Shown here: positions 10,371-21,597 of the stretch, in pieces
Position numbering within the stretch: the first letter of the stretch is position 1
Layout of the letters: every line of letters begins with the position of its first letter
Assembly: GCA_949775045.1 (NCBI GenBank)
Contig: OX459095.1
Span: 36,465,268 to 36,529,267, forward strand
Direction: 5' to 3'
From: Metridium senile
Taxonomy: Eukaryota; Cnidaria; Anthozoa; Actiniaria; Metridiidae
Length of the DNA stretch: 64,000 nt
Position numbers and translations under genes: made by a program
The notes under the pieces: model-generated
The model's input: only the letters and a program-made list of their open reading frames with translations
Databases searched by the model: none
What the model was told of the DNA's origin: nothing

Positions 10371-10812
10371 AGTTACCACAGGGACGTGTTTGTTCCTTGT
10401 CGTATCTCGAGAGAACACAAGTTAATAATAACTAGATAAAATTTGGAGTGCATTGGTTAAACAACGCTGCCATTCAAGGAATGTGAATGAAGAAAACAAG
10501 TTGTGGAAGAGTTGTTTAACCTTTGAACGATTTGAATGTCGAGATAACATGGAGAAGTGAAACGCAACGGGTTAACGAGGAAGGAAGACTTGTTGAGTTT
10601 CTAAGAAATGGTGAATCCTAGTGCAACTAACGTGAGTTTAACAGTGTTTGAAATGTGTAATGTGTTGTATGGGTAACGTTTGAAGCGCTGCGGAAACTCA
10701 GGTTTGTTGACATTGTTTGCTGCTAACTTGATGTGAGAGAATTATAAACGCAGGTGTAGTTGGTGTCGTCCGTCACTGAGGCAAGAGTTGTCGTTGTCGT
10801 CGTGCTCTTCCT
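10371..10812. other. No clear gene; possible P2 acidic tail
   Basis: On the minus strand about 10745-10830 can be read as DEHDIEEEHDDNDNS, an acidic run comparable to the acidic stretches in P2 copy C. Otherwise nothing is recognised. Confidence 0.3.
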
Positions 10813-11033
10813 CTATGTCGTGCTCGTCAATGTGAGAATGCTGTTTGTGTGTTGAAGGTGTGGTCGTGAAAGGTGCAGATTTCGATGATCGTCTGTTTTG
10901 TTGTTGGTGAAGTAGGGTGCGTGTGTTTGTCTTCTATTGCTGTATTCAAACGTAGTCCTTGTGACAGTTCTCTTCTGCCCCTTGGGTGGTGGACGTTTGA
11001 AGCCGGTGGTGGTCGTGTGGGTGTGTGTGTTTA
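10813..11033 (-). pseudogene. P2 protein copy A, detached C-terminal tail
   Basis: The frame reads GFKRPPPKGQKRTVTRTTFE, then YSNRRQT. It parallels the C-termini of copy B (KKGVRTVFQYSDEST) and copy C (RKGTRTVFYSSSGEK), that is P-K-G-RTV-F-YS. It is separated from the rest of copy A by inserted sequence that includes the duplicated block 11031-11565. Assignment rests on this short motif and on the position downstream of copy A. Confidence 0.4.
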
Positions 11034-11565
11034 TTAAAACGGAAATGCCACACCAGTTAGTAGTTGAATGCCAATACAACTTGCAGTACAAGCATTTTTC
11101 TAGTAATTGTTGTATTTGGTCTGTGGCAAAAAAAAAAACCGTCTCGTGTATCTTTGTCTCTTCGTTTCTGGATTTTAAATTCGAAGTATCTGTTCCCTGA
11201 GGGTAGTATTTTGATTTCAGATACTTTGTGAACATAACCTTGCGAAACGTTTAGATTTGGTAAAAGTAGATGACAACTTTTCATGCTTATTGGGATCCAT
11301 AGCGATCAAAATAGGCACCTAGATTTAGCTGCGAGGTGTAGAAGGCCACAAGGGAGATAATATACGCGTGCTCACTTTGAATACAATGTGTTTTTATTAG
11401 CATGAATGAAGCCATTGAGAATCGTCAAGTTTGGATAATAATTGTTCAAAAAGATTAAACGTTTCCATCCCAGTTGATGGTGGGCGGTACCATGTACTTA
11501 CTATAAAAGGTTTTATATGTGGATTACATATTTCAATACTGATATTTTCAAGGTTTTGCATGTTT
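11031..11565. repeat. Duplicated block, copy 2 (partner 8501-9033)
   Basis: Same content as 8501-9033, including the OB-like frame (11284-11057) and the LINE endonuclease piece (FIVSTWYRPPSTGMETFN). It stops at about 11565 in TA-dinucleotide repeats (11567-11605). The shared right edge beginning TTATTAAAACGG suggests a common 3' end, and the different left edges suggest 5' truncation of this copy. Confidence 0.85.
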
Positions 11566-11689
11566 AATATATATATATAAATCCGAGTGGTCATATATAT
11601 ATATTTATATTGCACAATTCTAAAATACATGATTGTTTGTATCACAAAAGAAAGATTATTTTGTATCACTTTGTGGCTGATTGACACAT

Positions 11690-12039
11690 CCTTATTTTAT
11701 TTACTATTTTATGTCCTTCTACTAGGTCTCCACATTTTTTGCATTTTGTTTTTTTTTCGTGTTATTTGTTTTCATTATAATTAAAATGTACAGCAGCTAG
11801 AATAGTTCTGGAAAAAAATATTTATATACTGATTACATGTTCATACATATAATATAATTGATAGCAATTTTTCATTAAACTATTTTACTTATTTTATAGG
11901 AACTGTATAAAAACAGTCTAATGAATAAAATATGTTTAAATGTTTAATGAATAAAATATTGGAGTGGAATTGATATTTTACCTTGCTTGCATACCCAGGT
12001 ATGAGAAGGATAACATTTTCGGCGCGAATTGATTAATAA
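11690..12039. other. No gene recognised
   Basis: AT-rich. The short direct repeat TAATGAATAAAATAT occurs twice near 11918-11958. No coding signal. Confidence 0.45.
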
Positions 12040-12440
12040 CTGAGTGATAACCCAACAGAAGATGCTTGCTTTATAGCTTTGGTCAGTGTAACTTTGTTGA
12101 GGGCGTCACACAGCTTGCCATAGGCTTGTAATCCTAGGAAATTAAACTTTTAATACAATTCCTATTATCAATGCTATTGTTTGAAGAATATAAGTTCTAA
12201 TTCATTTGTGAAAAAATTATTAGGCAGTCTAGTGTGCACATTTATCACATGAGATAAAAAGGAGTGAAATTTCGCCACTTTCACAGCACCTAGTACACTT
12301 TGGGTAGAAATTACTGACCAGTAAAAATGGCGGACACATGCCTTTCTCCATCTTCCTATGATTTCAAATCCATTTTCTTTGCTCAATTTGATAAGTGTTT
12401 TCTGTATTTCTTCAAAATACAAAATATTATAATGTAACAC
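12040..12440 (-). pseudogene. Transposase-like remnant (Kolobok-type suspected)
   Basis: The first piece (12440-12174) contains IQKTLIKLSKENGFEIIGRW, RKACVRHFYWSVIST, then VKVAKFHSFLSHVINVHTRL. The second piece (about 12125-12040) reads AYGKLCDALNKVTLTKAIKQ. Together they match the order GW..S..NH.YW......WKS...H..N.H, then AY.KL......L...I.. of a multicopy animal transposase-like family that I associate, not firmly, with Kolobok elements. No catalytic triad is visible. The two pieces could be exons, because a gap with no frame lies between them. Confidence 0.45.
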
Positions 12441-12486
12441 TAAATAGCATGTATTGATGCTGATTGTACATTTAAAAATGTACTTT

Positions 12487-13564
12487 TAATAATGCCAGAG
12501 ATAAAAAAGAAAGTGCTTGCCAATGTTTTGTTTTTCAGTTCTGTACATCGTCCTCGTCGGTGTCGGAATAGTCTTGTTGTATTGTATGCGTTGTCCTTGT
12601 AGAATGTCTTTAAGGTCCAGATGTCGATGCCGGCATCTATTCCAACTGTTGTAGCAGGCTTGTCGTGTTTGCAATCTGTCTTTGTCGCATCTGTCTGTTG
12701 TGGTTTGATGTCCTCGACACAGTGGATGGCGTTTCTTGGAGTTGCTGTAGAAGATTTCTGGGTCAAACTCTACTGGCACTTCTTGGGAGAACGTTGAATG
12801 CTAGCCATGATTCGAGTGATCTTATGTTACCATCGCTGGCGAACTCTTGGTGTGAGTTGGCCACGGAACTCACTTTCTCACAGTAGATATCGGGCGTACG
12901 AAACAGAACCCTCGCAGCTTTAAGTTGAGTTGACAATGTAAGTAGACTCGTCGCGGCGTGAATGGCATCGTCGAGGATGGCGTCTAATTCCTCGTTTTCT
13001 TCAATGGCGATTTTCATGAAGTTCCTAATGTCTGCCATCATTGGTGGGGATGTAGATTTTTCTTTGTTATTGAACTTTTTGAACATGCCTTGCAGAGGTT
13101 CGACGTGATGTCGTCATCGTCTCATCAAAAAGATCACCAGCCAGGCCCTGGACAATGGGCAAGCATTCATTACTTGCCTGACTGAGCATACTTAGTGCCA
13201 TCCCAGGTCTTCTGAACCATTCACAATTGTAGGGTTCAAGCCATGTGAGAACGTCATCGTCCGATTGGAGCTCGTCTGGGGCTCTGTATGCGTTTATAAA
13301 CCTGTGATTGAACAGGGACCACGTTTTTGGTATAGATGAAGACGAAGATGGTGATGGGGGCGATGGAAGTGGACGAGGAGGTGAGAACTCGTACTGGTGA
13401 CGATTTTCTGTTCTGTACTGGCGTGTGGATGGAGGACTTCGCGACTGTGATCGATGAGATGATGGTCTTGGTTGAGATGGAGGGTACCCCTTATAGTATT
13501 CCTGGTATTCTCTCTGGCTTCTACTCGGAGAATGGTTGTCCGACCTTGAATACTTCCGAGACAT
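12487..13564 (-). pseudogene. P2 protein copy A (unrecognised family), frameshifted
   Basis: An ATG at 13564 directly follows a CTTTCAG acceptor-like site. The N-terminus (to about 13330) is rich in Arg, Ser and Pro. The conserved core reads RFINAYRAPDELQSDDDVLT, WLEPYNCEWFRRPGMALSML and ECLPIVQGLAG. After a frameshift near 13080 a second conserved block reads ADIRNFMKIAIEENEELDAI, TSLLTLSTQLKAARV, PDIYCEKVSS and LESWLAFNVLPRSASR. I do not recognise the family. The same blocks occur at 23836-25047 and 45661-47088, so it is a real, repeated protein. Charge and disorder at both ends suggest nucleic acid binding, but no function is shown. Confidence 0.62.
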
Positions 13565-13606
13565 CTGAAAGAAGGGAAAATTCATTAATCCAAAAGTATT
13601 AGTCAC

Positions 13607-13905
13607 TTTATTTTGTAGATATCTAAAAATTGTAATTAGAAATCATGATTGGAAAGTAAGGTTACTCATTCAAATAAAATTTTGACTATGTATATAAAAG
13701 GCGAAGCTCTATATTGCGGATGAGTGTTATAAACTCAAAATGTATAGAAAAATAAAATAAAAAATGAAATGAAATATGAATGCAGGACAAATATGTATGT
13801 CCAAGAAAGGCGATAAAAGGGGGTTTATTCATTTTAGGAACACAATGAAAACAAATATTCAGTATCATAAACAAGCATTTGATGGCTTAAATTACAACAA
13901 ATGAA
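13607..13905. other. No gene recognised
   Basis: AT-rich gap between P2 copy A and the CCHC gag-like remnant. Confidence 0.4.
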
Positions 13906-14376
13906 TTATTGGTTGGGCTGGCAAGGGAAATCAGGACCAGGACGACCAGGCCGGCGCGCTGGATTGCCACGACGAAAACATTGTGTTGACTTGTGCCCTG
14001 GAGCTCCACACGTAAAGCAAATAACTCTAGGACCATATAGGCCTGCTGTCTCTATGCCTTGGGTTGCGAGAGTACGGCACATACCGCGCAAAGGACTTGT
14101 CAACCTTTGAAAGGGTATCGAAGATGCGGGTAAATTCTTGATCTGCTAGTAATGCCAAGAAATAGGCCTTAAACTGCTCTGCAGGCGCGTTACTCTTTTC
14201 CCGTAGAGTTGTGGCGATGATGTCGTAACTAGGGGCCTCAGGGCTGTTGGTTGTTGTTTTTTATATGGTATTTATCAAAATCCTGAATACGGCGGCTGCC
14301 ATACAGCGTGATCTGATTGATTAAGGCCTCAGCTGTTGATCCCTGGGCATTTTCCAGCCTCCTGATCCCCTCTTGC
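13906..14376 (-). pseudogene. CCHC zinc-knuckle gag-like remnant
   Basis: On the minus strand the pieces are GIRRLENAQGSTAEALINQI, TLYGSRRIQDFDKYHI, then EAPSYDIIATTLREKSNAPA, EQFKAYFLALLADQEFTRIF, DTLSKVDKSFARYVP. A shifted frame then has CFTCGAPGHKSTQCF with a basic, Pro/Arg/Gly-rich end. CX2CX4HX4C is the retroviral-type knuckle found in gag proteins of retroelements, and the helical region before it fits a capsid-like part. The first block follows a T-rich stretch ending in AG, so an intron may lie upstream. The frameshift between 14110 and 14260 means this copy is not functional. Confidence 0.58.
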
Positions 14377-14462
14377 AAAAATATAATGACAGACGTAAGC
14401 GAAAAATGGAACTTCTTATCCCCAAAAATAGATAACAGTAATGAAAAATCAGATTGTAGCAA

Positions 14463-15070
14463 TCGATTTGTAATATGAAATACAGCACTTTAATGCAAAG
14501 GCTGATTATTGAGCTGCAATAGAGGAATTTAAACAGTTTATATGCCTTGTGTAAAGCTAAAAAATGTCAAAAACAAAATTAAACAGCAAAATGTATATCT
14601 AAACAAAACAAAACATTTAATAAAAGCAGACTATAGTTTGCAAGTGTACAAGGGAAAGAATATATTTGCAGAATAGAAATAAAATCCTGCCTTCACACTC
14701 AATGAATAATAGCATTATGATCTTAGCTTGTGGATGCAATGCTAGAACTGCACGCTGATACAGAAAGCCATAAAGCTCATGCAAATTAATACGGATAATA
14801 CGTCAAATACCATAGTATTAATCGTGGTATAACTTTTCCCGCGAATCCAAGAACTGTATACATTAACGTCATTAAATGCAAGACATTCAGATAGATGCAT
14901 TTACAATTATTTAACTTTAAATAAAACGAGACATCAAGCAATATCTGGAGTTAATGAAAATGTAAATTCATGGAAGATGTAAAAGAAAATAATAAGAATC
15001 ATTATATATGCCTCAGGCTAAGTATGTCCATTAAACCAATTTAAAGCGCACTTTAAAGAAAAGCAGTTGT
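14463..15070. other. No gene recognised
   Basis: AT-rich sequence, perhaps intronic to the gag-like unit. No frame or repeat is supported. Confidence 0.4.
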
Positions 15071-15335
15071 GACTAATAAATATAATTTGCCTGCAAAACC
15101 AATAACCACACGTTAAAAGCAAGGTATTCATATAAATGATAATTTGGTTGCAAAATGAACTAATAACTTTACGTTAAAAGCAAGGCATTCATATAAATGA
15201 ATAATTTGCCTGCAAACTGAACTAATAACTTTACGTTAAAAGCAAGGCATACATATAAATGAACAATTTTGCCTGCAAAGTAACTAATAACGTTACGTTA
15301 AAAGCAAGGCATAAGTATAATTATTATATGCGAAT
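15071..15335. repeat. Tandem repeat, about 62-bp unit, four copies plus degenerate ones
   Basis: The string AAAAGCAAGG recurs at about 15115, 15176, 15238 and 15300. Each occurrence is followed by a CATATAAATGA-type stretch and preceded by AACTAATAACTTTACGTT. Weaker units (GCAAGGCATT, GCAAGGCGTAAG) continue to about 15500. Confidence 0.85.
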
Positions 15336-15823
15336 AGGAACTGAATAACGTTATTAGCAAGGCATTCATGAAAGCACAATACAATTTGCCTGCAACTGTA
15401 ATGCAAATTACTTAAAAGTCAACGAACCGTACATGTTAAGTAAGGCATTTGTGCTAAACAGAATATAAAACGAAAATGTTGGTAAAAGCAAGGCGTAAGC
15501 CAAAACCGATTATAGTAGTCTTGCTTGAAAATAATGAACTTATGAAGAGGTTGCACAATAAATTACTATCTGACGATAGCTTGCTAGATAGTCAACAAAC
15601 GCACCATTAAAAGAAATATAAAGTAAGAGAACGATGATAAATAGAAATTAAGTAAAATAAAACACCGAGGACGTGAATAAAATGGTACAGAAACGCCGCA
15701 TGCTGCTACCGAAGCAAAAGAACAGAACGGCTTAAACAAATTGAACGGTGAAAATTGATAAGCATATAACAAACCGGTAAAACAGAAGAGAGAACTAAAA
15801 CAAACCTCCAAAGTAATGTTTTC

Positions 15824-15943
15824 TTAATCTGGAAGATTGGGTTCTTGGTTTTGGTCTGCTGGCTGTGCGGGCAAAACTGCTTCGGCTGCTGCAAAGGCAA
15901 CAGGAACACCATCTGGAGCAGGAACTTGGACTTCGTCAGCCAT
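15824..15943 (-). CDS. Short Ala/Pro/Gln-rich frame, possible first exon of the gag-like gene
   Basis: From an ATG at 15943 the frame reads MADEVQVPAPDGVPVAFAAA, then EAVLPAQPADQNQEPNLPD, and stops at 15824. Its GC content and codon pattern stand out from the AT-rich surroundings. Composition and position upstream of the CCHC remnant (13906-14376, same strand) suggest an N-terminal exon, but I see no convincing donor, so it may simply be an isolated ORF. Confidence 0.3.
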   Translation of the reverse strand: MADEVQVPAPDGVPVAFAAAEAVLPAQPADQNQEPNLPD

Positions 15944-16051
15944 CAATAATTTCATCAATAAATTCACTAGCTAAGCTATATGACTGAATGGCATTGTCCG
16001 TTTACCAGCATGTAGAGATTTTGTCTGCGCATGCGTTTGTTTTGATGCTAA

Positions 16052-16576
16052 AATTGGAAAATTAAACGAGACTTACCTGTAAGTTGAAGTTTGATTGGAA
16101 TTCTATCACATGACGGAGGCAAGAGATTACATGAGATAGCACAGCGCATGCGTCAAGTCATTCTTTAAAGGATTTGGTTGTGGCAGAAATATACACATTG
16201 TAAATGCATTCCAGGTTGACACTTGGTAAAATGCGTATTCAAGAACATCTATATTATTGATTCCATGGATATTAAAAGACACTACTATAAGATCAATTAG
16301 ACACTGACATTGACATGTGCAGCATGAACACATGATTTTGAATAACCTTCAAGATGGAAATTATCCAATGTTCAGATTATAAAATTATAAGTTTATCTGC
16401 TGATACACACCCTTTAGTGCAGGTATTCATTACATGCTTCTAGGCTTGCTTATTTACGTTGTACTAGGGAGGGTCAATGCAATGATTGGGTGGGCATGTA
16501 ATCTCTTGCCTCCGTCATGTGATAGAATTCCAATCAAACTTCAACTTACAGGTAAGTCTCGTTTAATTTTCCAATT
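16052..16576. mobile_element. Inverted-repeat element with perfect 82-bp arms
   Basis: Positions 16052-16133 and 16495-16576 are exact reverse complements over 82 bp, enclosing 361 bp without a gene. Each arm holds ATTCTATCACATGACGGAGG and, outside it, CTTCAACTTACAGGTAAGTC, which looks like a splice acceptor joined to a donor. Perfect arms imply a recent origin or gene conversion. The right arm overlaps by 4 bases the start of another inverted repeat (16573). Confidence 0.85.
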
Positions 16577-19500
16577 CTATCACATGACTGGAGGCTTCGA
16601 GATTCCATGAGATTTCAAAGCTTCTGTCACAACCAATATTAATTCCAGACAACATGGAATGCAATATGACATCAGTATAACAACTAATAAGTTTGGTATC
16701 AAATCATAAGATCATTAATAATTTATTAATATTAATGTCTGTAGTATTGCCTTCAGGCAAAATACTATGTACTTGGACATAGATTAACAATTGTTGCAGA
16801 TTTCTGAACTTACTTAATTGTACCATACAGTACAGCATTCTGTAGAATGTTTGAAATTCTCTCATAAATCCATATAGTAGATTTTTATAAATCCTTCAAA
16901 ATCTTGTTTCCACATTGTATTGCAATAATAGTTTTATATGCTAGAATGTTTGAATTTTCCAATTATTACCATTACATTAGCATATTTAATGTTACAGTAT
17001 TGTACATTTCAGAAGTATATAGAAAGAAAAATGTTGTTTTTGACTTCAGCTGCAAAACAGCTTTAGTACAGTACCGAGTGTCAGCTGCGGTGTACCCATC
17101 CAGCTTCCTTTAACATATATATTGACAATCTTTATATGGTATCTCCTGAAACCTCTTTAGTTTGGTCTCTTTCCCTCTCTATGATAGTTTCTGACCCAGC
17201 AATGTGTCATTGTAGGGTTGTAAATTATGACAGGCTGTGTATCATTTTATGATTGTTAATCGAGGCTGTGTAAATAATATATAACTTAATACCAGTAACA
17301 ATGGTAGTAGTAACTGCAAAACTGTAATGTTAAAGATTTTCTTGTCAATGGTTAATTTTGCTATTAAAATGAGCAATACCATTTGTGCCTGTGCCATAAA
17401 ACTGACATTACCTTGATTTGCAATTGATAATGTTTATATTATCAATAGGAGGAAGTGATTTGAATTCAAGAAGATTTAAATATGCAGTATTTATTCCAGC
17501 TTGAGTCAGCAAGCCTTGATATTGAATATATCATCAATGTTGTATTGATCATTCTTAATTGGTTGGAACCTAGGAGTAGATATATAATATTGTCATAATA
17601 GGATGGTAAATCTGTCCTTGGCTTCCTCTTGCATCATTCCTCTACACACCTATAGGTGTATTAAAGGTTATTTGAAAGGTGGAAAGTATACAAATTTAAT
17701 ATCACCTATAATTATCAATCTATATCAAGATTGGGTCACCCAATGTACACATTGACTTTCATAAACAATACACTTTCAGTTTATACTCATATAAAGGATC
17801 ATGTGATTAGTTGTTTGCCTCTAGCATGACAAATTATGATAGAATGTTCATAACACACTGTGAAATAATTATATTCAAATATTGAAGGTTTCAATCCTGG
17901 CTATGTGAACTACTAGACCCCAAATGTTTCATTTAATAAACCGTATAATCATAAGCTAGATTATGTACATATGTGGGCAAAGATGTATGGGTCATCCCAT
18001 ATTTCTGATATGGGTTTAGCAGTGGTATGATCAACTTGGAATTAGAGTTGTATGCCAATAAGACAACTGCACAGCAAACTGTGAGGCTTGAAGTTTTTTT
18101 TTTTTTTTTTAAATATTATTGTGATTGGTTGACTCTACATTAGTCTACCTTTCCAAGTCCCCTGCATACCATGTACTGCCCCCCCTTTTGTTTTGACACA
18201 TCACTTTAGATGATTACGCTGTGGGTGGTATTATCAGAGACTTGTATTTATTTGTATATTTATCCTTGTTTATCAACAGTGCTATATATTTTCCACATCC
18301 TATTGACTGTGCAAGGTGTTATCATAATTTGTAAAACCTTTTACAATCCTCTACAGCTTTAGTATTTTGTGTCAGTATATGACCCTGTAAATGATTTGTT
18401 AAAGTACATGTAGTAACCTTTATTTTTTCATAATAGTAAACTGCACTTTATATATCACTACACTTCACAAAGTGTTTCAACTCATTAGCTGTAATTGAAT
18501 TACATGTATAGCAATGATTGTTAACTCAAAATGTAAATGTAGAAAGCTTTACTTTCTTCCATAATAGTATAGTGCACTTTATATTATCACTACACTTCAT
18601 AAAGTTTTTCAGCTCCATTTGCTGTAATTGAATTATCAATGATTTGTTAACTCAAAAGGTACTTGTAGAAACCTTTAGTTTCTTCTGTAAAAGTACAGTG
18701 TACTTTATATTAGCACTACATTTCATAAAGTTCTTCAACTTCATTACAGACATTAGCTGTAATTAAATTATCAGTGATTTGTTAACTCAAAATGTAAATG
18801 TAGAAACCTTTAGTTTCTTCCATGATAGTACAGTGTACTTTATATCACCATTACTCTTCATAAAGTGTTTAAACTTCATTAGCTCAACTGAATGTTAGCT
18901 GTTTTTCAAACACACTAGCCTAGTAGCCGTTTGAGTCTCACTTGATGGTTATATGGTGAATCCAATGTCAACTCATGTCTGCATTTATTTGTCTGGATGT
19001 ACTAGTAAATGCAAATTGATTTCAAATATTCAGTGAATATAATTGTGCTCCCTGAGTTGGTACGTATGGTCCTCCATGTTCTTCGTTCTAGAGAACAGTC
19101 TTTAGGCAGATAATCACTTCGTTTCGTTGAAATGAAGTAAGTAATAATGTCTTTCTCATGACCATATTTTCTGCCATCCAATTCCAAGGCTAGCTCCTTA
19201 GCCTCAATTGTCATTTTTTTGTTTTGTTTTTTGTTGTTGACAGTTTAAGAAGATCTCCAAGGAGATATTTTGACGAGGAGCGTGTTATTAATGTGCTGAT
19301 ATTTCAATTTTGTAAAGATCGTTCTTCACATGTGCCCTTGGTATTTGTGACAATTTCGCGCCAACATGGCCGCGGCTTGTCATCGCTTTGTTATTATTCA
19401 TCCTCATGTGTTTGCTTGGCAGAGCAGTACCTTTTTACATGGCCAATATCAGTAATAAAACACCATTTTGTGTATACTGAGGTTTGGAATATTTTATCCT

Positions 19501-20422
19501 GGCCGAGTCGAGGCTGGTTCCATGTTTGAGAGGGTTAAACAGTTAAACTGCTTTGTTCGTCGACGGTCCATTATTAGACTCGCATTTGACCATGTTTGAC
19601 CTTTCGGTCATTGAGGATTTTCTCATCAAAATGCCTTGCAGGAACTTTATTCCTTTATTGCATACCTTTTTGGCCAATATCAACCTGGATTATTGGTTTA
19701 AGGTGAGATATTTTCCTGTTTATCTCCGTATGACGCAGAGTCTTTGTGTCAACACCAAAGGTATTTTGACAGTGTTTCACTTCGCTTGCATTTTAATGCC
19801 GTGTTTGAAAGCCAAGAGCTCTTTCTTTGTGATAATATCATGTCTTTTTAAGACTGTCAACCGCGTTGACTGATGTTATGTATTTTCTATACATTTTCCA
19901 AGTTATTTCACCTTCACCAACAGTATACCTCGTACTACTATGAATGAAGGTCAAGCGGCGAACTTTGGCGCCATTTTGTATTATTTTTGGTTTCCTCCTT
20001 CCAGCCGCTTCCAGGGTTAGAACGTGATGATATATCATGTCCATTTTAGAATGTCAACGCGTTGACTTCTGAAATGTATATTTTTGAGTTCTTTTTAAAA
20101 AGAACGGTATATTTTTGTTGTAGTTCTTTCTTAAAAGCACCTAGAACTCGCTCAACCCTCTTCTTCCCGGGTCGCTCAAGAGCACAGTCGTTCATATTGA
20201 TGAAGTCCCTACGAGGGCCAACATATTTCACTTTGGTCATCAACTACGTTGATACCACTTGGATTTTGTAGGTAGGTCTAACCACGTTAGCCTAATCCAA
20301 GATAATATTCTGTAGAATAACTTTTTGACAACTTCACGCATCGGGCGCGAACGTGCAATGACTTGACGCATGCGCTGTGCTATCTCATGGAATCTCGAAG
20401 CCTCCAGTCATGTGATAGAATT
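16573..20422. mobile_element. Region bounded by a perfect 41-bp inverted repeat (possible 3.85 kb element)
   Basis: 16573-16613 and 20382-20422 are exact reverse complements (AATTCTATCACATGACTGGA...). The right end, read inwards, continues into GATAGCACAGCGCATGCGTC and AAGTCATT, which also follows the left arm of the neighbouring element at about 16136-16163. The four termini are therefore one family. Inside I see no gene: about 16620-18380 and 18900-20380 are AT-rich with only short open frames, and about 19850-20060 has the palindromes GTCAACCGCGTTGAC and GTCAACGCGTTGAC. Confidence 0.65.
18413..18890. repeat. Tandem repeat, about 126-134-bp unit, four copies
   Basis: Units begin near 18413, 18542, 18668 and 18802. 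Each contains GAAACCTTTAGTTTCTTCC-like, AGTGTACTTTATAT-like and TGATTTGTTAACTCAAAA-like segments in the same order. Divergence between units is moderate. Confidence 0.85.
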
Positions 20423-20433
20423 TCTTTTCACGT

Positions 20434-21445
20434 CGAATGAAAGAATTTTATGCTGACATGGAACATTTAGTTTGCAATCTCATCTTGCACAACTATGTTC
20501 AAGAACCGAATTACTGATATATCAAATGTTGACCGTCTACTAGTGCGCTGTAGTTAATTTTTTCAATCGAACAAACTCCGGATGGAAAAATATCACACGT
20601 CAAAGTCTGACAAAAGTGAAAATGAATATGGAATGATAAGTAAAAGTACAGTATATGTGTAATTATGGTATTATTGTAAACTCAACAGTCTCAATTATGT
20701 TATATCTAGTTAATTTAATAACAGAGATGAAAGTTTATAATAACAATTTTCTTTCACATTTAAACGTAGCCTAATTTGAATAGAATATAATGTTATTTAC
20801 ATATTTTTCGTAATATATCTCTAATAATTATCCATCGCTAGTATTCTGTAACGAATGTTGAATTAAGAAATAACTTTACCTTAAAATAGAATTATGTTGG
20901 CACAATCATCGTAACCGAACTGTAACGTATAGAATGGTTCTTCTTGGAGCCTTAAAGAATGGCAATTCTAATAGTGGTACACTGTTTACTTTTGTTCATT
21001 ATGGTGTCCTTGCCAAATAACTGCTTCTTTTAGTCTCCATGGAATAGCATTTTTTTGTAATAACCCGCACTACTAAGAAAAGTGTACTACTCTATAACGA
21101 TAGTTGATGATAATTAATACCTGTACCTTAAAACAAAAACAGTGCAGGCAGTATAATTATAACAGAACATTAACGGTCAGAGTTGTTGTTCCTGTACAGT
21201 GAAATTGTAATCTTCGTTCACCTGCAAATAAAAATTTCTCTGAATGTAATAGATTTCATACTGATCTATCGGTATTAGAAGTATAAAATGGAACTTGTGT
21301 AACGTATATGTAACAAATGCATGTTTCATGCATAGCATGCTTTTAGATTTCCTAAATTGACACTGTGCATGTATTGAAACTATTCCGTCTTAGAGACTTT
21401 GGATACTGTAAGTATTGTTTTAAGAAACACTAGATATCGCTCTTT
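20434..21445. other. No gene recognised
   Basis: AT-rich spacer between the inverted-repeat region and the Helitron-like remnants. No supported frame. Confidence 0.45.
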
Positions 21446-21577
21446 GCGACAAAGTTTCTCACATGTGAAAAGCAAACAAGGTAGTGGTGCCATGGATCAT
21501 AAAGTTTACGTAGGTAATGCATAATACCCTGGGCTACTAGCTTGTATGAGTTTCACTTACACGGCTGAGAAAGTAAG
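21446..21577. mobile_element. MITE-like repeat, copy 1 (partner 45268-45451)
   Basis: Shares GTGAAAAGCAAACAAG at its left side and TACGTAGGTAATGCATAATA, then CACTTACACGGCTGA at its right side with 45268-45451. The two ends are imperfect reverse complements (AAAGTTTCTCAC.TGTGAAAAGC against TTTCACTTACACGGCTGA.AAAG), so it can fold. About 50 bp of the interior are missing relative to copy 2. Confidence 0.6.
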
Positions 21578-21597
21578 TCGTAATGGGTGTATTGAAG

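Noticed and set aside
10937..11200. Plus-strand frame at the duplicated block
   Set aside because: It crosses the boundary of the duplicated block and has no counterpart at the other copy.
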